Shown here in pieces: positions 22,719 through 35,900 of a stretch of 64,000 nucleotides of DNA (its first letter is position 1; every line of letters begins with the position of its first letter). The position numbers were made by a program, and so were the translations under genes. The stretch covers positions 2,513,501 to 2,577,500 of the forward strand of contig JAMPIT010000417.1 in NCBI GenBank assembly GCA_026261815.1, given 5' to 3'. The notes beneath the pieces are model-generated. The model was not told the DNA's origin and searched no databases. It saw nothing but the letters and a program-made list of their open reading frames with translations. This stretch comes from Monarcha castaneiventris obscurior (taxonomy: Eukaryota; Chordata; Aves; Passeriformes; Monarchidae).

Positions 22719-25415
22719 CTACAAAAGAGAACATTTATATAAATTAGACAATGTTAATCTACCGATTACATGACTAGAACAGCCCCTGTGGGCACTGGAG
22801 AGTTAAGTACTGAAATCAAGAAAAAAATTACTTCTCAGAAAGTGAGTTACTCTCATTATGAGCAAATTCTGGACATCATCATTATTGTTCAAAGATTTAA
22901 AATCCTTTTATGCTAATGCACTGCTTTAACACCATACTTTACAACAAAGACTTTAAGAGCAATTTGTTCTGTTTAACTGAAGAGGAACACAAGGCTGTTT
23001 ATTTTTAAAGTAAGCATTTACCACTTCTCTTCCCCACACTGATGTCTTTAAAGATAACTGTCTCTGACTATATACTCAAGTTCCCTTCTGCAGCAGAGTC
23101 TCTTCTGAAAATGCAGCTCAGCAGCATTTCTATCCAACTGTGCTAAACTACGTAAAGAACGTCTTGGCATGCTACTGGAAAAATACACATAGATTCACAA
23201 GCTTAGGGAAGATGCATAAATGGGTAAATGAGGATTATTAAAACAGCCCAACTGCCTCTGGTATTTACATTCATCCCCTCACCTTGACACACACAGGTTT
23301 ATTTTAATCCTTTGGAATAGCAAGCCAAGCAACAACTTCAGTCATGCATATCAACCCTGCACATATATAGATATAAAAGTAGTATGGGGCGAAGAAAGGT
23401 TTAGCAGTGGGCAGCCAAGCAAGTTTAATGTATTGCTGCAAATACTTAGCAGTTTCTGTATGTATAAAGGGTCTGATCTTGAACATAGGACTTCTGGGTA
23501 GCCATTGCTGGCATTTACCACACAGCAGTCCTCAGTCAGCACAAGTAATCAAATGTACAATGAAAAAATACAGAGTGTTGCAGAAAGCAATGTGACAAAT
23601 TCATCACGTAACAGGACCTCTGAGGAGAAACACTAGGACGTTTTTATATGACCATGTTCTAACACATCGACTTATTTTTGCACCAAGTGACACCACCAAA
23701 TTCTTTTTCATAAACTGGACAAATACACAGCAGGTGTAGTTACATCCATCTGTTCTCAGTCTGCTGACATGGGATTCATCTGTGCTAGAAAAACAAGAAT
23801 TGGGGTTGATTTCTTTCCCTTTGCTTTCTTTTCTGAAGAGCAGAATGAGAAGCAACAAGTCTTGTTCCATCTACTCATGCCCATACTGTTGCAGGGGTAA
23901 TCAGTCCCAAGCTTTACTAGCAGGACTTTAATAGAAATCAACGGCCTTCGGTAGTGTCCACTGGGACTGCAAGGATTAGTCAAGAATGCAAAGCAGATTA
24001 CTCTACAGAAATTGTGAAGCTTCACCACAATTAGCAGTGATCCTTTTGGAAATGCACAGGACACCATGCATTAGCTCAAAATTTTGGTTAAAACACTAAT
24101 ACTTGCAGAGATAGCACATATCTTCATTTTGTCAAAACACAAAAACCTAAAATTAGCCAAGGAATGTGAGGGAAGTGATGACAGGGAGGTCTCTCAAATG
24201 TTAATGATGACTCAAACTCCCACAGTTATTAAAAGGTAAGCACCTACAGCTACCACAGCTAAGCAGCTGTTCTGGTTTCCCAGTGCCAAAGGTACTGACC
24301 ATATAAATTTGCTCTTTGAGCATAGCTTAAACCATAGGCAAACAAGGAAAAACAGTTCCTCTGCTTAGCTCAGATTACCACAAGCAGATTCTGGCTTGTT
24401 CTCTAACTACACTTACTGTAAGAGTCAGATTCCCACTTACAGCTTTCCCTTGTTTTTTTTTTTTAAGCTTAAAGCACTGCTTAATAACTTGCAGATAATT
24501 AAAAACGCAAGCATAATTACAATTTTTGGTTGTCTCTCTGAAGCAGAAAAAAATTAAAGAATTTCCCTTTGCAGACTCTCAGAGGAAGCAACAAAGTAGG
24601 TTATGGGCAGATGTCTTTCCCTAAAGATACTTGGCAATGGAATGAAAGGGAAAGCTCACCAAACAGTAATCAGTATCTAGCCTGAGTGCCCAATCACTTC
24701 ACTCATTTCACAACAGTACTGTACTCTGTTTGGTCTCTTCTAAAGCCCTAAGTATTAAAGAGCACAAAGAGTTATGCCAGTTTTCCAAATAAAGGCCTGC
24801 TTTTTACGAGAGAAATAACACTTAACTCTGAGTTAGTTTCAGCAGGCCAGATTGTAAACTGAGTCACTTGACCTGGCCACAACCATAGCTAAAAGCAAAA
24901 GCAAATTAGGCCTTAAGGAAAATTATTTCTGTTTTCTTACTAACAGAAAGATGAAAATCACTCGTTCTTAAATATATATATTTTTAATTTCTTACTTGTG
25001 TGGTAGGCAGTGGCACCCAGAAACACATTCATGATTGAGGCTACATTTTTCTCAATGTCCATGTATAAATTTGAGGATATACCAAACTACAGACTTAGTA
25101 AATGAGTATAAAATAATGGAAGGACAAGAAGTCAAAGGAGTTATGAATGTATTTTTTTTAGGAATTTTTAAATGTTAGATACGTAACTTCAAAGATAATT
25201 AAAACATATGAAGTTATATAACCTCTTTTCAATGTTTTAAACGCTTAAAACAAAAAGACATCTGATGTCAAATGTAGCTAAGTCAGCCCAAAAAGGAAGT
25301 TAAATTTCTTTATTTTATTTTTAAAGAGACTAAACCATATAGCTCCTGATTATTTAGCTCTCTGAAATTCTTAGGACAAAGCTGGAAGGTAGTCACTGTC
25401 ACTAAAAACACTCAC

Positions 25416-25478
25416 CTTTACATTGTGCATACTCATGATGTTACCACAGTCATCCATGTACTGCTTCAGGTCCTTGTC
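25416..25478 (-). CDS. CDK17: CDK17 coding exon (residues ~271-291)
   Basis: The exon is 63 bp (21 codons), phase 0. It encodes [20 protein letters not shown] then K, the hinge-to-D-helix segment. The acceptor is TTTGATAG and the donor GTGAGT. Confidence 0.95.
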
Positions 25479-26127
25479 CTATCAAAACACCATCATCACA
25501 GTTCAGTAAAATTATGGGCAACAAATTACATGAACATTACTTATTGTTGGAACTGAAATGATTATCAGAAAAATGAGATTTCTGCAAAAGATATTAAATG
25601 ATAAAAAACCCAAAAGCCTGGACACAAATACCCCTGGCTTTCCAGGGGATAGAAAGACCCATTTTCCAGCAAGCTGTACTGTCTCAGGCAACATTATTTG
25701 CTGTTGCCTTCTCCTCCACCTATGTGTGGCACTGTATTTTATAGAATTGGTATATTCTCCAATTACATTGAAAGTCAGCTATGTCACAACAGAAAAACAT
25801 CATTGGAACTACAGTGTGATTACTTATCACACTATATCACACTTATTACAATAACTTTATACAGTTACTGATTTTGGACGAGTAAACAGTTTGCTCAGGC
25901 AGACCACCACTATCTGAAACTCTGAAATGATCACAACAGTATTTACTAATTTACAGCAATTAAAGACCTGAATACACTTTTCTCATTTTTATCTGAAGGA
26001 CTGTAGATGCAGGAGAAAACTCAAATAGTCCCAGTATTTTAAAAAAAGAGTACAGAATTCTGTTGTGTTTCTGTTTCTTATAAACAATAAATCAAATGTA
26101 AAGCTCACTAATTGTTTAAGCACTTAC

Positions 26128-26222
26128 CAGGTATTCAAAAACAAGAGTCAAAGACTTGTCTGTGTGCACAATATCATGCAATGTAACAATATTTGCATGT
26201 TTCAGATCTTTTAATAATGACA
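26128..26222 (-). CDS. CDK17: CDK17 coding exon (residues ~239-270)
   Basis: The exon is 95 bp. It completes Val239 after PCTAIRE and encodes [20 protein letters not shown] then [11 protein letters not shown], the N-lobe beta-4 and beta-5 strands and the hinge. The acceptor is CTTGCAG and the donor GTAAGT. Confidence 0.95.
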
Positions 26223-26745
26223 CTGCAAGAGAGAATAGGAAGAACGAAGTAAGTGCAAAACATGTGAGAAGTAAATGCAATTTCTAGCTAAATTCACACA
26301 TAAAAGCTATCTGAGGTTTTTAAATTAAAAAGCTATTTTTAAGAACATAATACTCATAACAGATCAAGTTAATAAGAAAGGTATTTAATCAAAACACCAA
26401 ACACCCACTTGAGTAACAGGCTTGTAAGTACTTCCTATACACTTCAGACAGAAGGAATTTTGTAAAATGTATTCTGAGTCCCTGAAAGTTACTCACCAAC
26501 AGCAGTCGAATTCAGTATTAAATCACTCACTTGTAATATTGCATTTGGGATCACAATCACCCCCCATACGGAAAATAAATTTGAAACAAAATTCTGAATA
26601 TGTCTGGACTGTAATTTTCCTCATCAATAGTAACAGCAATTTCACTAATGTCCCATGTAGCCTATATATTTCCAAGTACTGATGGTGCTTTGGTCAAAAA
26701 GAAATCTAGAAGTATCTGAAATTCTAAGAATGAAGAAGTTACCAC

Positions 26746-26860
26746 CTTCTCTTATGGCTGTGCATGGTGCTCCCTCTTCATGTTCCAGGCGGATTTCTTT
26801 CAGAGCTACCAGATTCTCTGTCAATTTACTTCTCCCCTTATAAACTGTTGCATAAGTACC
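26746..26860 (-). CDS. CDK17: CDK17 coding exon with the catalytic lysine and PCTAIRE helix (residues ~201-239)
   Basis: The exon is 115 bp (38 codons plus one base). It encodes [20 protein letters not shown], with the glycine-rich loop continuing from the previous exon. The ATP-binding Lys follows (VALKEIR, Lys221 by human count). The name-giving PCTAIRE helix at 26747-26767 (residues 232-238) corresponds to the cyclin-contacting PSTAIRE helix of CDK1 and CDK2. The acceptor is TTTTATAG and the donor GTGGTA. Confidence 0.96.
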
Positions 26861-28818
26861 CTATAAAATGGAAAAAGAAGGGAATTTTTACAAGTTGTTC
26901 CTTCACCAAAACATTAGTTAAATAAGGAAATACTAACTCTGTCTGAGGATCTAATAGGTTTCGTTTTGGATATGAACAGTTTTTACATTATATTCTTTTG
27001 ACATATGTAAAAGCACAGAAATACTTTTTAAGCACAGGACTGAACTCACAAGGGATGTATACGCTTAACAGCTCTGGAAATTACATGGAAACCTAAATAC
27101 CACAGAGCTACCAAGGAAGTCAGATCAGGTAGCATTAAGTTCACCAAGTTCACTGCTGGGATCATTTACACTCCTGAAAGTCTCTCTCTGACTATGGATA
27201 CCTAGCTTGGGTATCTCTACACTACGCTGCAGTTATGTTTCCAAAGGCTGCAGACATACTCTTCCACAAACTTAAAGAAAACATGTAACTCTTTTTGATA
27301 GCTTCTTGTCTTCATTATGTATTTTTAGACAGCAAGAGATTCAAAACTCTAAAGGCATGTTAAATTAAGACAAAACAATCTGACAAGTACGAAAAACTAA
27401 TCCCTGCAAACGCCAAGAAGAAGCAATGAAGGTACAGGAACTGCCCTACATCACTACGGTACTGTAAGACTCTGCAGAGGGATCTGGACAGGCTGGACCC
27501 ATGGGCTGAGGACAGTTTTATGAGGTTCAACAAGACCGAGTGCCAGGTTCTGCTCCTGGGTCACAACAACCCCATACAGAGTTACCAGCTTGGGGAAGAG
27601 TGACTGGAAAGATGCTCAGAAGGAAAGGACCCTGGGGTGCTGGCTGACAGCAGCTGAACATGAGCCAGCATGTGACTAGGTAGCCGAAAAGGCAATGACA
27701 TCTGGCCTGTGTCAGCAATAGTGTGGCCAGCAATTCCAGGGAAGTGACTGTCCCCAGGTACTCGGCACTTGCGAGGCAACACCTCGAATCCTGCATCCAG
27801 TTCTGGGCCCCTCACTGCAAGAACAACATTGAGGTGCAGGAGAGTCCAGGGAAGGAGCTGGTGAAGGGTCTGGAGCACAAAGTCCTATGAGGAGCAGCTG
27901 AGAGAGCTGGGGGTGTTTAGCCTGAACAAAAGGAAGTTCAGGGGGATCAACCTCTACAACTGCCTGAAAGGAAGCTGTAGCCAAGTGGGCATCAGCCTCT
28001 TCTCCCAGGTAACAAGTGACAGGACAACAGGAATAGGCTTCAAGTTGCATCAGGCAGGCTTAGATTTGATAACAGGAAATTAAACTGTTTTAAATGCAGG
28101 ATTGACTGCAATATTCACAGCAGAGATGCTGACCAGCCCTGCTTCCTTCTGCAATATTCACTAATCCCATTTCAATGCTCCTTGTCCATTTTTGATCCCG
28201 TTGGTCAACCTCAATCAAGCTGGACAAGAATGACACTTGGCCCCTCCTGAATTCCACTGTTTCTCTGGAAGTCAGAGGCTGAGTGGAGGGGGAAAGCCAC
28301 ACTGCTGCCCCCCTCAGAAGGAAAGACAAAATCCAAGTGTTACATACTTCACTTGGCAGCACCTGGCTGGCTGCCCAGCCCAGGTGTGCAGGCTTCTTTA
28401 CCGGAACATGCATAGCTACTGCCTGCTCCTTAAAAGCACTGGTCTCTTGTCTATCCTGAGTGTTCCAACACCTAAGTCATGGCAGGAGGACACAACAGAC
28501 TTAACTATTGTTATCATCAACAGAATGATTTTGTCTATCTGCAAAAAAAGCCAGCCTATGTAAGAAGGTCACAGCACATTTGCTAATGGAGTCTTACTCT
28601 TCCCCAGCTCTATGACAGTTTTCCTGCTTTTTTTTTTCCTTAGTATATTTGCATAAGCATTTGTGTGGTTGTGACATTGTTACAAATGTTGAGTATGTTC
28701 AGTTTACTGAAAAGATAAATTCAATGGGTATTTTGAGGGATATGGAAAATTTCAGTTAATACTTATGCAAAAATTTACACAGCACATTGTCATCATTCCA
28801 AAAGAAAGTTGTACATAC
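26861..28818 (-). other. CDK17: CDK17 intron carrying a CR1 copy
   Basis: This intron lies between the exons at 26746 and 28819. It contains the CR1 fragment 27471-28080 in antisense to the gene. A GC-richer stretch follows (about 28090-28450) that I cannot assign. It might be further repeat sequence inserted with or next to the CR1. Confidence 0.75.
27471..28080 (+). mobile_element. CR1 LINE fragment, truncated at both ends
   Basis: CR1 is the main non-LTR retroposon of birds. The segment starts at CTGCAGAGGGATCTGGACAG and runs collinearly with the end of CR1 ORF2. Recognisable blocks include GAGGTTCAACAAGACCGAGT, CTGCTCCTGGGTCACAACAA, GTACTCGGCACTTGCGAGGC, AGCTGGTGAAGGGTCTGGAG and CTACAACTGCCTGAAAGGAA. 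It stops near GATTTGATAACAGGAA, before the CR1 3' UTR and terminal octamer repeats. The frame is broken by small deletions and stops, so it is a dead copy. 5' truncation is normal for CR1, whereas loss of the 3' end needs a later deletion. Confidence 0.92.
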
Positions 28819-28875
28819 CTCTCCAAGCTTTTCTAACTTGATATAGGTTTCCATTTTTCCAAATCCAATTTCTGA
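28819..28875 (-). CDS. CDK17: CDK17 coding exon (start of kinase domain, residues ~182-200)
   Basis: The exon is 57 bp (19 codons), phase 0. It encodes SEIGFGKMETYIKLEKLGE, the first strand of the N-lobe. It ends in the middle of the GEGTYATVY glycine loop. The acceptor is CACTGCAG and the donor GTATGT. Confidence 0.95.
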
Positions 28876-31800
28876 CTGCAGTGAAAAGAAATGGCAAATT
28901 GATCACTAAAACCAAACACTTCATTTACACATCAATTAATGAACAAGCTAAACTTCATTTAAGAAAATTACCTGACAATAATTGACTAAAAGGGCACAGT
29001 TCTGGTATTTTAAGAACAAATTAGCACATTATGATATAAATGCATCCCAGCGTCCAAGCCCAGTGTTCAGCCTGTTGGCCAGTCCACTGTGTATCCTGGA
29101 AGGACTGTGAGCTGAGTTACACTTAGACCAAAACCTCACTTTAACCTACCTCCTACTTAGGTCTTCTCCACTCTTCTGATCTGATTACTGCTAATGAGGT
29201 TGTTACAGCTAAAAGCATAGAAGTCATCTCAAACTAGTCCATCCTTTCTCTTGCTCAGCATAACCATATGCTGCTTCTTTTTTCAAAGTAACCCTATTTG
29301 TTTGCTATGTTCAAGATCTTAGCTCTAAGTTTCCTCTCCCATTCTGACATCTCAATGCCTTTTGGACTAAAACTTCAGCAAGAAAATCCGTAAACATCAC
29401 TCCTCTGCAAGTTTCAGCTTTGTTTCAACAGTTTACATTTGACACCTCAACTCCAAATCTTTGTGTATTTTACTTGGATCGATTTATTCACCTTCTCTTT
29501 TTTTGTCACTAACTTAGCTCCATGATGCAAGCCAGAAGGGTGCACCTGCCTATGTAACAGAGTTACTTCTGAAGACTCTAAGATAATTACTGTTTTCCTG
29601 TTCAAATCCACTGCTACTCTCATATTTAACACAGTTCTCTTACAGTTATTTTCTCCTAAGACCACTGTCAATTACACCAATGCTTTCTATTGTTCATGCA
29701 GTGTAAAGAATGCTGAAAATAAACATGTAAACATGCAAATTCTTGAAGCAATTTACAAAATGCATATAGCCTGTACCCTGTCAAACTCCAAAATTTATAG
29801 GCTTCATGGGGTTATGCTTTACTGACAACTGAACACACATTGTGACAAAAGAGCCAGGTTTTCTCCCTATCATCACCCCCTCCTTTTACTTCCAAACATA
29901 GCTCTTCACTGGCTGCTTCTTTCCAAGGAACAATCCTTTGAACCTAAGCTGTCTTCAGCACCTAGATCCATATGTCACATGTTTATTTGCTCCTAAAAAC
30001 CTGATGGATTTTAAAGATTTTACTCTTTCATGGTAACACAGTGTAACATAAATACTTCTGACTGTACTAAGATTTGACAATAATGTCACTGTCAATATCT
30101 GAAGGTCAGGAAAGTTTGATTAATACTTAGTTTTCAGAATGTATGTATGAAAATACATCTAAAATAAGGGTAAGATCTTGTCTGCAAACATCTGATATAT
30201 CTAGGGGGGGAGAAAAGGGTGTATAATTACATAAATGTAACATTAAGAGCAATTCTGCTTTAAGAAATTAGTGTTAGAACTGAAATGTTTTAGAACTGGG
30301 TGAAGAGACTTTAGCATCATGCATATTTAGGATCTCGTTGAAGACAAACTGTTTATCTCAAAATACAAGCAAAGTTAGTATTTGCTAACCTTGTAACTCT
30401 AGTGAGATTTTAAACATATCACTGATACAGGTACAATGTTAGCAAAATAAATATTATGTTTCCACAGTGCATTTTGACCTACTTAAACAAACATATCTTG
30501 AAGTGAGTATTAGATGGTATTAGAATGAAAAAGACAGGCTGCTTAGTTTATTGGAGAAACTAAAGAAGAACTCATAGCCATTGGTCTTGCTATCACCAGA
30601 CAGTCTGGAATTTAAAAGCTTGATTTCTAAGAAATCTCTATGTTTTTCATTAAGACTCATAAACTTAGTATCTTTTTAATACAAAAAATCATACAGTATT
30701 TCCTACATACAGAAGACAGGTATTCTTCAAGACCTTCTTTAATGTGTTTAAATTTTTTATTATGTCTTGGTTCCCTATCACTCCTAAGAAAAAGTTTTAC
30801 ATTCCTCAAACTAAGATGAGTTTCATCTTTTCTTCAAAACGAATTTTGAACTGTTTCATCTTTTTCTGCAATATGCATCTATCTTGACTTTACACAGAAA
30901 CATTGTTGCACCATAAAGAAGCCTTTCACTTCTAATGACTGTGCATACAATACTGCACATGTATACACAAAATGCAATTATTGTAAAAACTAATTTTTTC
31001 TTGTATTTCAAAGAAAAACACCAGACCTAAAGTATAACAAGTCCTCACCTGGTACTTTTTATAGCCTTTTTCCTGTGATTCCTATTAAGTCTGGAGAAGA
31101 GACATGCCTTTGAAGCAGAGCACAATACTCATCTGTTGTAAGTAAAAGTCTACTAGCAGGCTTTCAATAACAATTTTAGAGTAATGAGTCCTTGGGTTTT
31201 TTTTGAAAGCTTAGTTTGAAATCATAGCAAATGAATGCCTGCATACTACAGCAGTGCTGGTAGGTTTCATTTTGGACTTTTAAGCCCTATAAAAGTGAAA
31301 GCATTTAAAAAGGAGAAAACAAAACAACCTTGTGACAGGAAGCTGATTCCAGGAACACACCACATTCATTAGAGGGCACTGTTTTTCTGTCAGTCTTCTC
31401 AGAGGTAAAGAGCAGAGAACTTCAACTGCTCTCAGGGGTCACCGTTAAATGAGCAAGGGGATTCAGATTAACAGGAAAAGTTCCCTCAGCCCCCAAATAC
31501 TTAACTCCACTGGCAAGGTTCTACTGAAAAGGTATCTTGCCAGCACCTGAGGAGAGGTTTGGGGAAGTCTGTTCCTCAGTTCCATGCTACAGCAGCAACT
31601 AAGTGGTGAATGAGCTACAAAATTCTGCCACAGATTTTTAAGCCTGATACGTTATCATTACTTCCAGAGCTTCACTCAAATATTTTCTGGTTTTAATAGT
31701 GTTCTTGCAAAAGGTGGCATGCAGAACAGAGCTTTATTAATCCAGCACATTAATTTTTTCCTTTCAGGGTAAAAATACATGATACAACTCAAATACTACT

Positions 31801-32783
31801 TTGTTATAGACATTATTTATAACGAATAAAATAAAGACATTTTACAGTTTCAGTTGTAGTGAAACCTATCTCACTACATGTACTTTCATATTTATTTTTC
31901 AGCAAATAAGTAATTAAATCAAGAAAGCAACAATGTGCCCTTCCTAAACCTATTCAGTTTTTCTCTGCGACAAATTTCTCACCAATGAATTTACTGAGGA
32001 TGTCAGTAACAGTCTAGCAATTCTTCAAGACCTCAACACTAAAGAACACTGATAGCTGAAGCTATGACTGAAACGTAGCAATTTTTTAAAAAATAAGACA
32101 ATAATGTTTGTTTTTTATTATTCCAGGGATGTGCATAATTTGTATGTACAAATATCCATGTCTTCTAGCACTTTAATTACAGTATAGGAATCCTCATTCT
32201 GTCATCTCTAAGGAAAAGACTTATTTTTTAAAGTAACCCAATAATCTAAAAAGATATGTGGATTTATTCCTTCATTCTTTTAGGAAATCACATGTGCTTC
32301 AAAAAACAAAACAAAAAACCCCACAAAACACCCACTATTGTCTCTGCAGCAATTCTGAGAAAGAATTGTTATCAAATACAAAAAGAACAGTGAGGAGGAC
32401 CTGCCTTCATATTGTGCTGCTTTAGGGCCTTCCTACTAAATCACAAGGGGACCCAGCCTTGACCTAAGACTGTGTGGCCTATTTGCTCAAACAGATCATC
32501 CCTGCTCTAAAAAGCAGAAGGATTTAAGTATGTACTTCAAGAGTCGAGGTTAGACACTGATTTCAATAGGTCAAGACCTTCAGTGAGAAATGCAACAGGA
32601 CCAAGTTAGCAGAAAAAAAATGGACGTGTGAAGTTCTTAATTGGATTTTGACAGGTACATGCTGATGTTCAGGAATAAAAAGTCAAAGTGCAAATGAAGC
32701 TGAACATGGAATACAGGCCTGTGCATGAAATAGATTCTGAAGACCTGAGAGGTTGGTTAGAAAGGAAGGTGCATTACACTTAC
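28876..32783 (-). other. CDK17: CDK17 intron, no recognised content
   Basis: This is AT-rich intronic sequence. No exon, RNA gene or clear repeat is found. A short A/C-rich run at about 32300-32335 is simple sequence. Confidence 0.75.
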
Positions 32784-32909
32784 TAGGGATGCTCGACGAG
32801 AACGCCGACTCATTGGCTGGTCAAAGGGCGGGCTGTTAATCTGCAGCTTCTCCAGGTAGCCATCAGGTATCCTGATGTCAGCGGGCAGGGACAAGCGCTT
32901 GTTCAGATC
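32784..32909 (-). CDS. CDK17: CDK17 coding exon (N-terminal extension, residues ~140-181)
   Basis: The exon is 126 bp (42 codons), phase 0. It encodes [20 protein letters not shown], then [12 protein letters not shown] and [10 protein letters not shown]. The extension is specific to the PCTAIRE group. RRASL is a basophilic (PKA-type) phosphorylation motif next to the kinase domain. The exon is GC-richer than its flanks. The acceptor is TTGCTGCAG and the donor GTAAGT. Confidence 0.95.
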
Positions 32910-35900
32910 CTGCAGCAAATAATGGGAGAAACAGAAGGGACAAGCAGAATTCAGAATTTCCTAAAACATCTTTTAACATCTGGAGTGTTACTATTTAAAA
33001 CTTAAATATTTATACAATGAAAAATAATCTCACAGAAATTGTTTTAAAAACATATTCTCTTCTTAAAATACCTCAACTTGCTTATATAACAGGTTAAAAA
33101 ACCTGTGCAAACTTAGTACTCTGACAAGAGAAATGAAGTATTAAAATGCAAATAACTACATTGTGGATAAATGTATTGAGTTTAGTTGAATACTTAGAGA
33201 GACCTGGAACACCAGAAACTGAGAATTCAGAGACTTGTGGATGCATTTCTTTTCATATAGTAGTTACTTTAGTACAAGAAGAGATTTCTAGAATTCAAAA
33301 TACATCACCCTCTCTTTCTCTTGACTAAGCTACAAACTTAGTCCATTTTTTCCAGTCTCGAAAAACAGAATCACTTTATTATTAGAACAAACTATTATTA
33401 CATTTGCTTTTTATAACTCTTTACTACAGGATCTTTTGAAAATGAAAATGCCATTAAATAAAAGCTATTCTCTCTGCATCAGATTCTATTTTTCCCCAGT
33501 AAATTTTTCCAACAACAACATACATTATTTCTTAGACAAGAGGGAAATAAAATCATTTAATCTTTTACCAAATGGGAGGGGGGGAAAGAAGACTTTTTTG
33601 GGGTGACTGCACATTCTTATTGTTTTTATTTTCAGTTTGGCTTTAATCTCAAACATGCCAAAAAACCAAAATGTTAAATAGTGTCTTAAAATGGCCAGTC
33701 ACCATCTCACAAGATAAAAGGACAACATACCCAGACTAAGAAACAGTGGGAATTGTTTTTCAGTGTAAGTAGTTTATCCAAGTAAAGAAAGTCATGCCCA
33801 ACATCAAATGCACAATCCACCCCCAAAGATTCTACCCTGAAGAGGACATCTCTGGAAGCACCACTGTTTTCACACTTTTCTCCAGCACAGGAGGCAACTC
33901 TGTATTTCTGCTGGTAGACCTCAGATTTAATCAATACTGACCTGAGGGCTGTAAACCCTTCTTGAAGGTACCCTTTTCTACCTTTTACTATCCCCTCCAG
34001 CTGGGCATCCTGAGCTAACCCAAATGTTGGCAGCCACATCCCTGTTCGGTTCCCCTCAGGCTTGACCATGTGCTTCTACTCATGTCTTTGCAGCAGCTTT
34101 GAACTATTTCAGCATGCTAAATCACCAAGAAACTATCTCAGGCGAAGTGCATAGCTTCCTGCCAGCTTTGAGCTCCAAACAGGTTCAGTGTAAGGTCAGA
34201 CAAGCTCGCAGCCTGAACGCAGGGCGAGAGAGGCACAGCAGGGCAAGCCCGGGAAGCCGGCAGCCAAATTGGCTTAGGCTGACAAAGAACTGGATCATCA
34301 GACTTTTCAAGACTTGAGATCTTGGTGAACAACTTGCTAAGCTTTCAGTGATGAGAATGTATTTGAACCATGTACATGCATGACCTGTATACATACCTGG
34401 AGCAAAAGCTACACAAAAAATACCGGTTAAAGAGATATACTTTGAAAAAACCAATGTAATTTGGGAATTAGTTGAATCTCAGGTAGGACTGAAGTGGTAA
34501 TATATCCTCCAGGACGATTTACATATCCTATTCACTATGGCCACCTGATACAGGCAGAAATTTTTGGAGAGAGGCCAGCAAAGCTCTAATTTCTGGCAGC
34601 TGATCCTCCTGTTCTCCTTTTGCTCCTCACACCTCCTTAGGTACAGAGCACCAAGTCTGTTAGCTTCTGCTTTGCTGCCCAACATGAGCTTCTCCGCACA
34701 ACTGGAAAAATCAGTGTCTATTTTTTATCTAGTACAGAATTTTTTAATTGTCCTTAAACAAAAAAAGTGCTGTTCACAGAATGGCAGCTTTGACCAACAT
34801 TTTGAAGCTAAATTAAAAGAAAACAGAAAGTATGGCTCTGTTTTGGCATACTTTCTAGTTTATTAACTCATTTTCAACTTGCATATTTTAAATTTTTTAA
34901 AACACTGGCAATTGTAAAACTGCCTGTGTGGTTTCTGGGAGAGTGGTGGAGCTAACGAATTGTAACAGGACCTACAAGTATTCCCTGGAGTAAAACGGTA
35001 TTTTCCTCCACAGTATTTTCCTTCTTTTTGCCAGGCTCTGCTAATGCCTCTCTCCTTACTGAAGAGGGTTTCAGATTATGAAAAAAAATTATTTCATCCT
35101 TTGATTTACTGCATTCTTCAGAAAATTCTGGTAGCTGTTCGAAACAGTTGAGCATGCCACGTTGACTTAAAGAAAGTAGCTTTGACATCCCACTGCAGAG
35201 TAAAACCATGAAACTGCTGGAACAAGACAGGGATGACAGGAAAAGGATCAGCATCAATCTCCACTTCACCTTCCTAATGTAATCCCAGATCAACAGTGGG
35301 CTAATATACTGGCTTTTTGCTTTTTCTGATGGCTCAAGAACAATTTGACAAATACTAAAACACCAGAAGAAAAGATCAGTGACCTGAGTTTTTCAATATA
35401 ACTTCCTGAACACAAGAGATACCACCATTATCCTATAAACTCTGTGACAAAATAGCTTTCTCCTACTCTTACCTATTAATTCTTACAGCACAGAAACCTG
35501 TTGTAGTGCTTGTTCAAGAAGTCTGTTTACAGGAATTTTAACAGAAAACGTTTAAAGGGATATTGAAGTTATAGACCTCAACTCAAAGGCCTCATGAAAT
35601 ACTTGACCTGATTGTACCTCAAAGCTCTCCATGTGTCAAACTCACGTCCACAGCCTCCAAGAAGCATTCCCAAGCACACAAAGTTGAGGGGTATATAGGA
35701 GGAAGGAAGCAAAGGCAGCCTTTAGGCTGTGACAGCAATTGGAAAATGATGCCATTAAACAGGCACTGCGCCTGCCACACACACACCTTTTCAGATGGAG
35801 GGCAAGGGAAACAAAGCAAGTCTAACATTCTACACAGGTACAAAGAATCCATTACTTTGAAGCCCAACTCCCACAGGGACTGGAAATAACATTATTTTAG

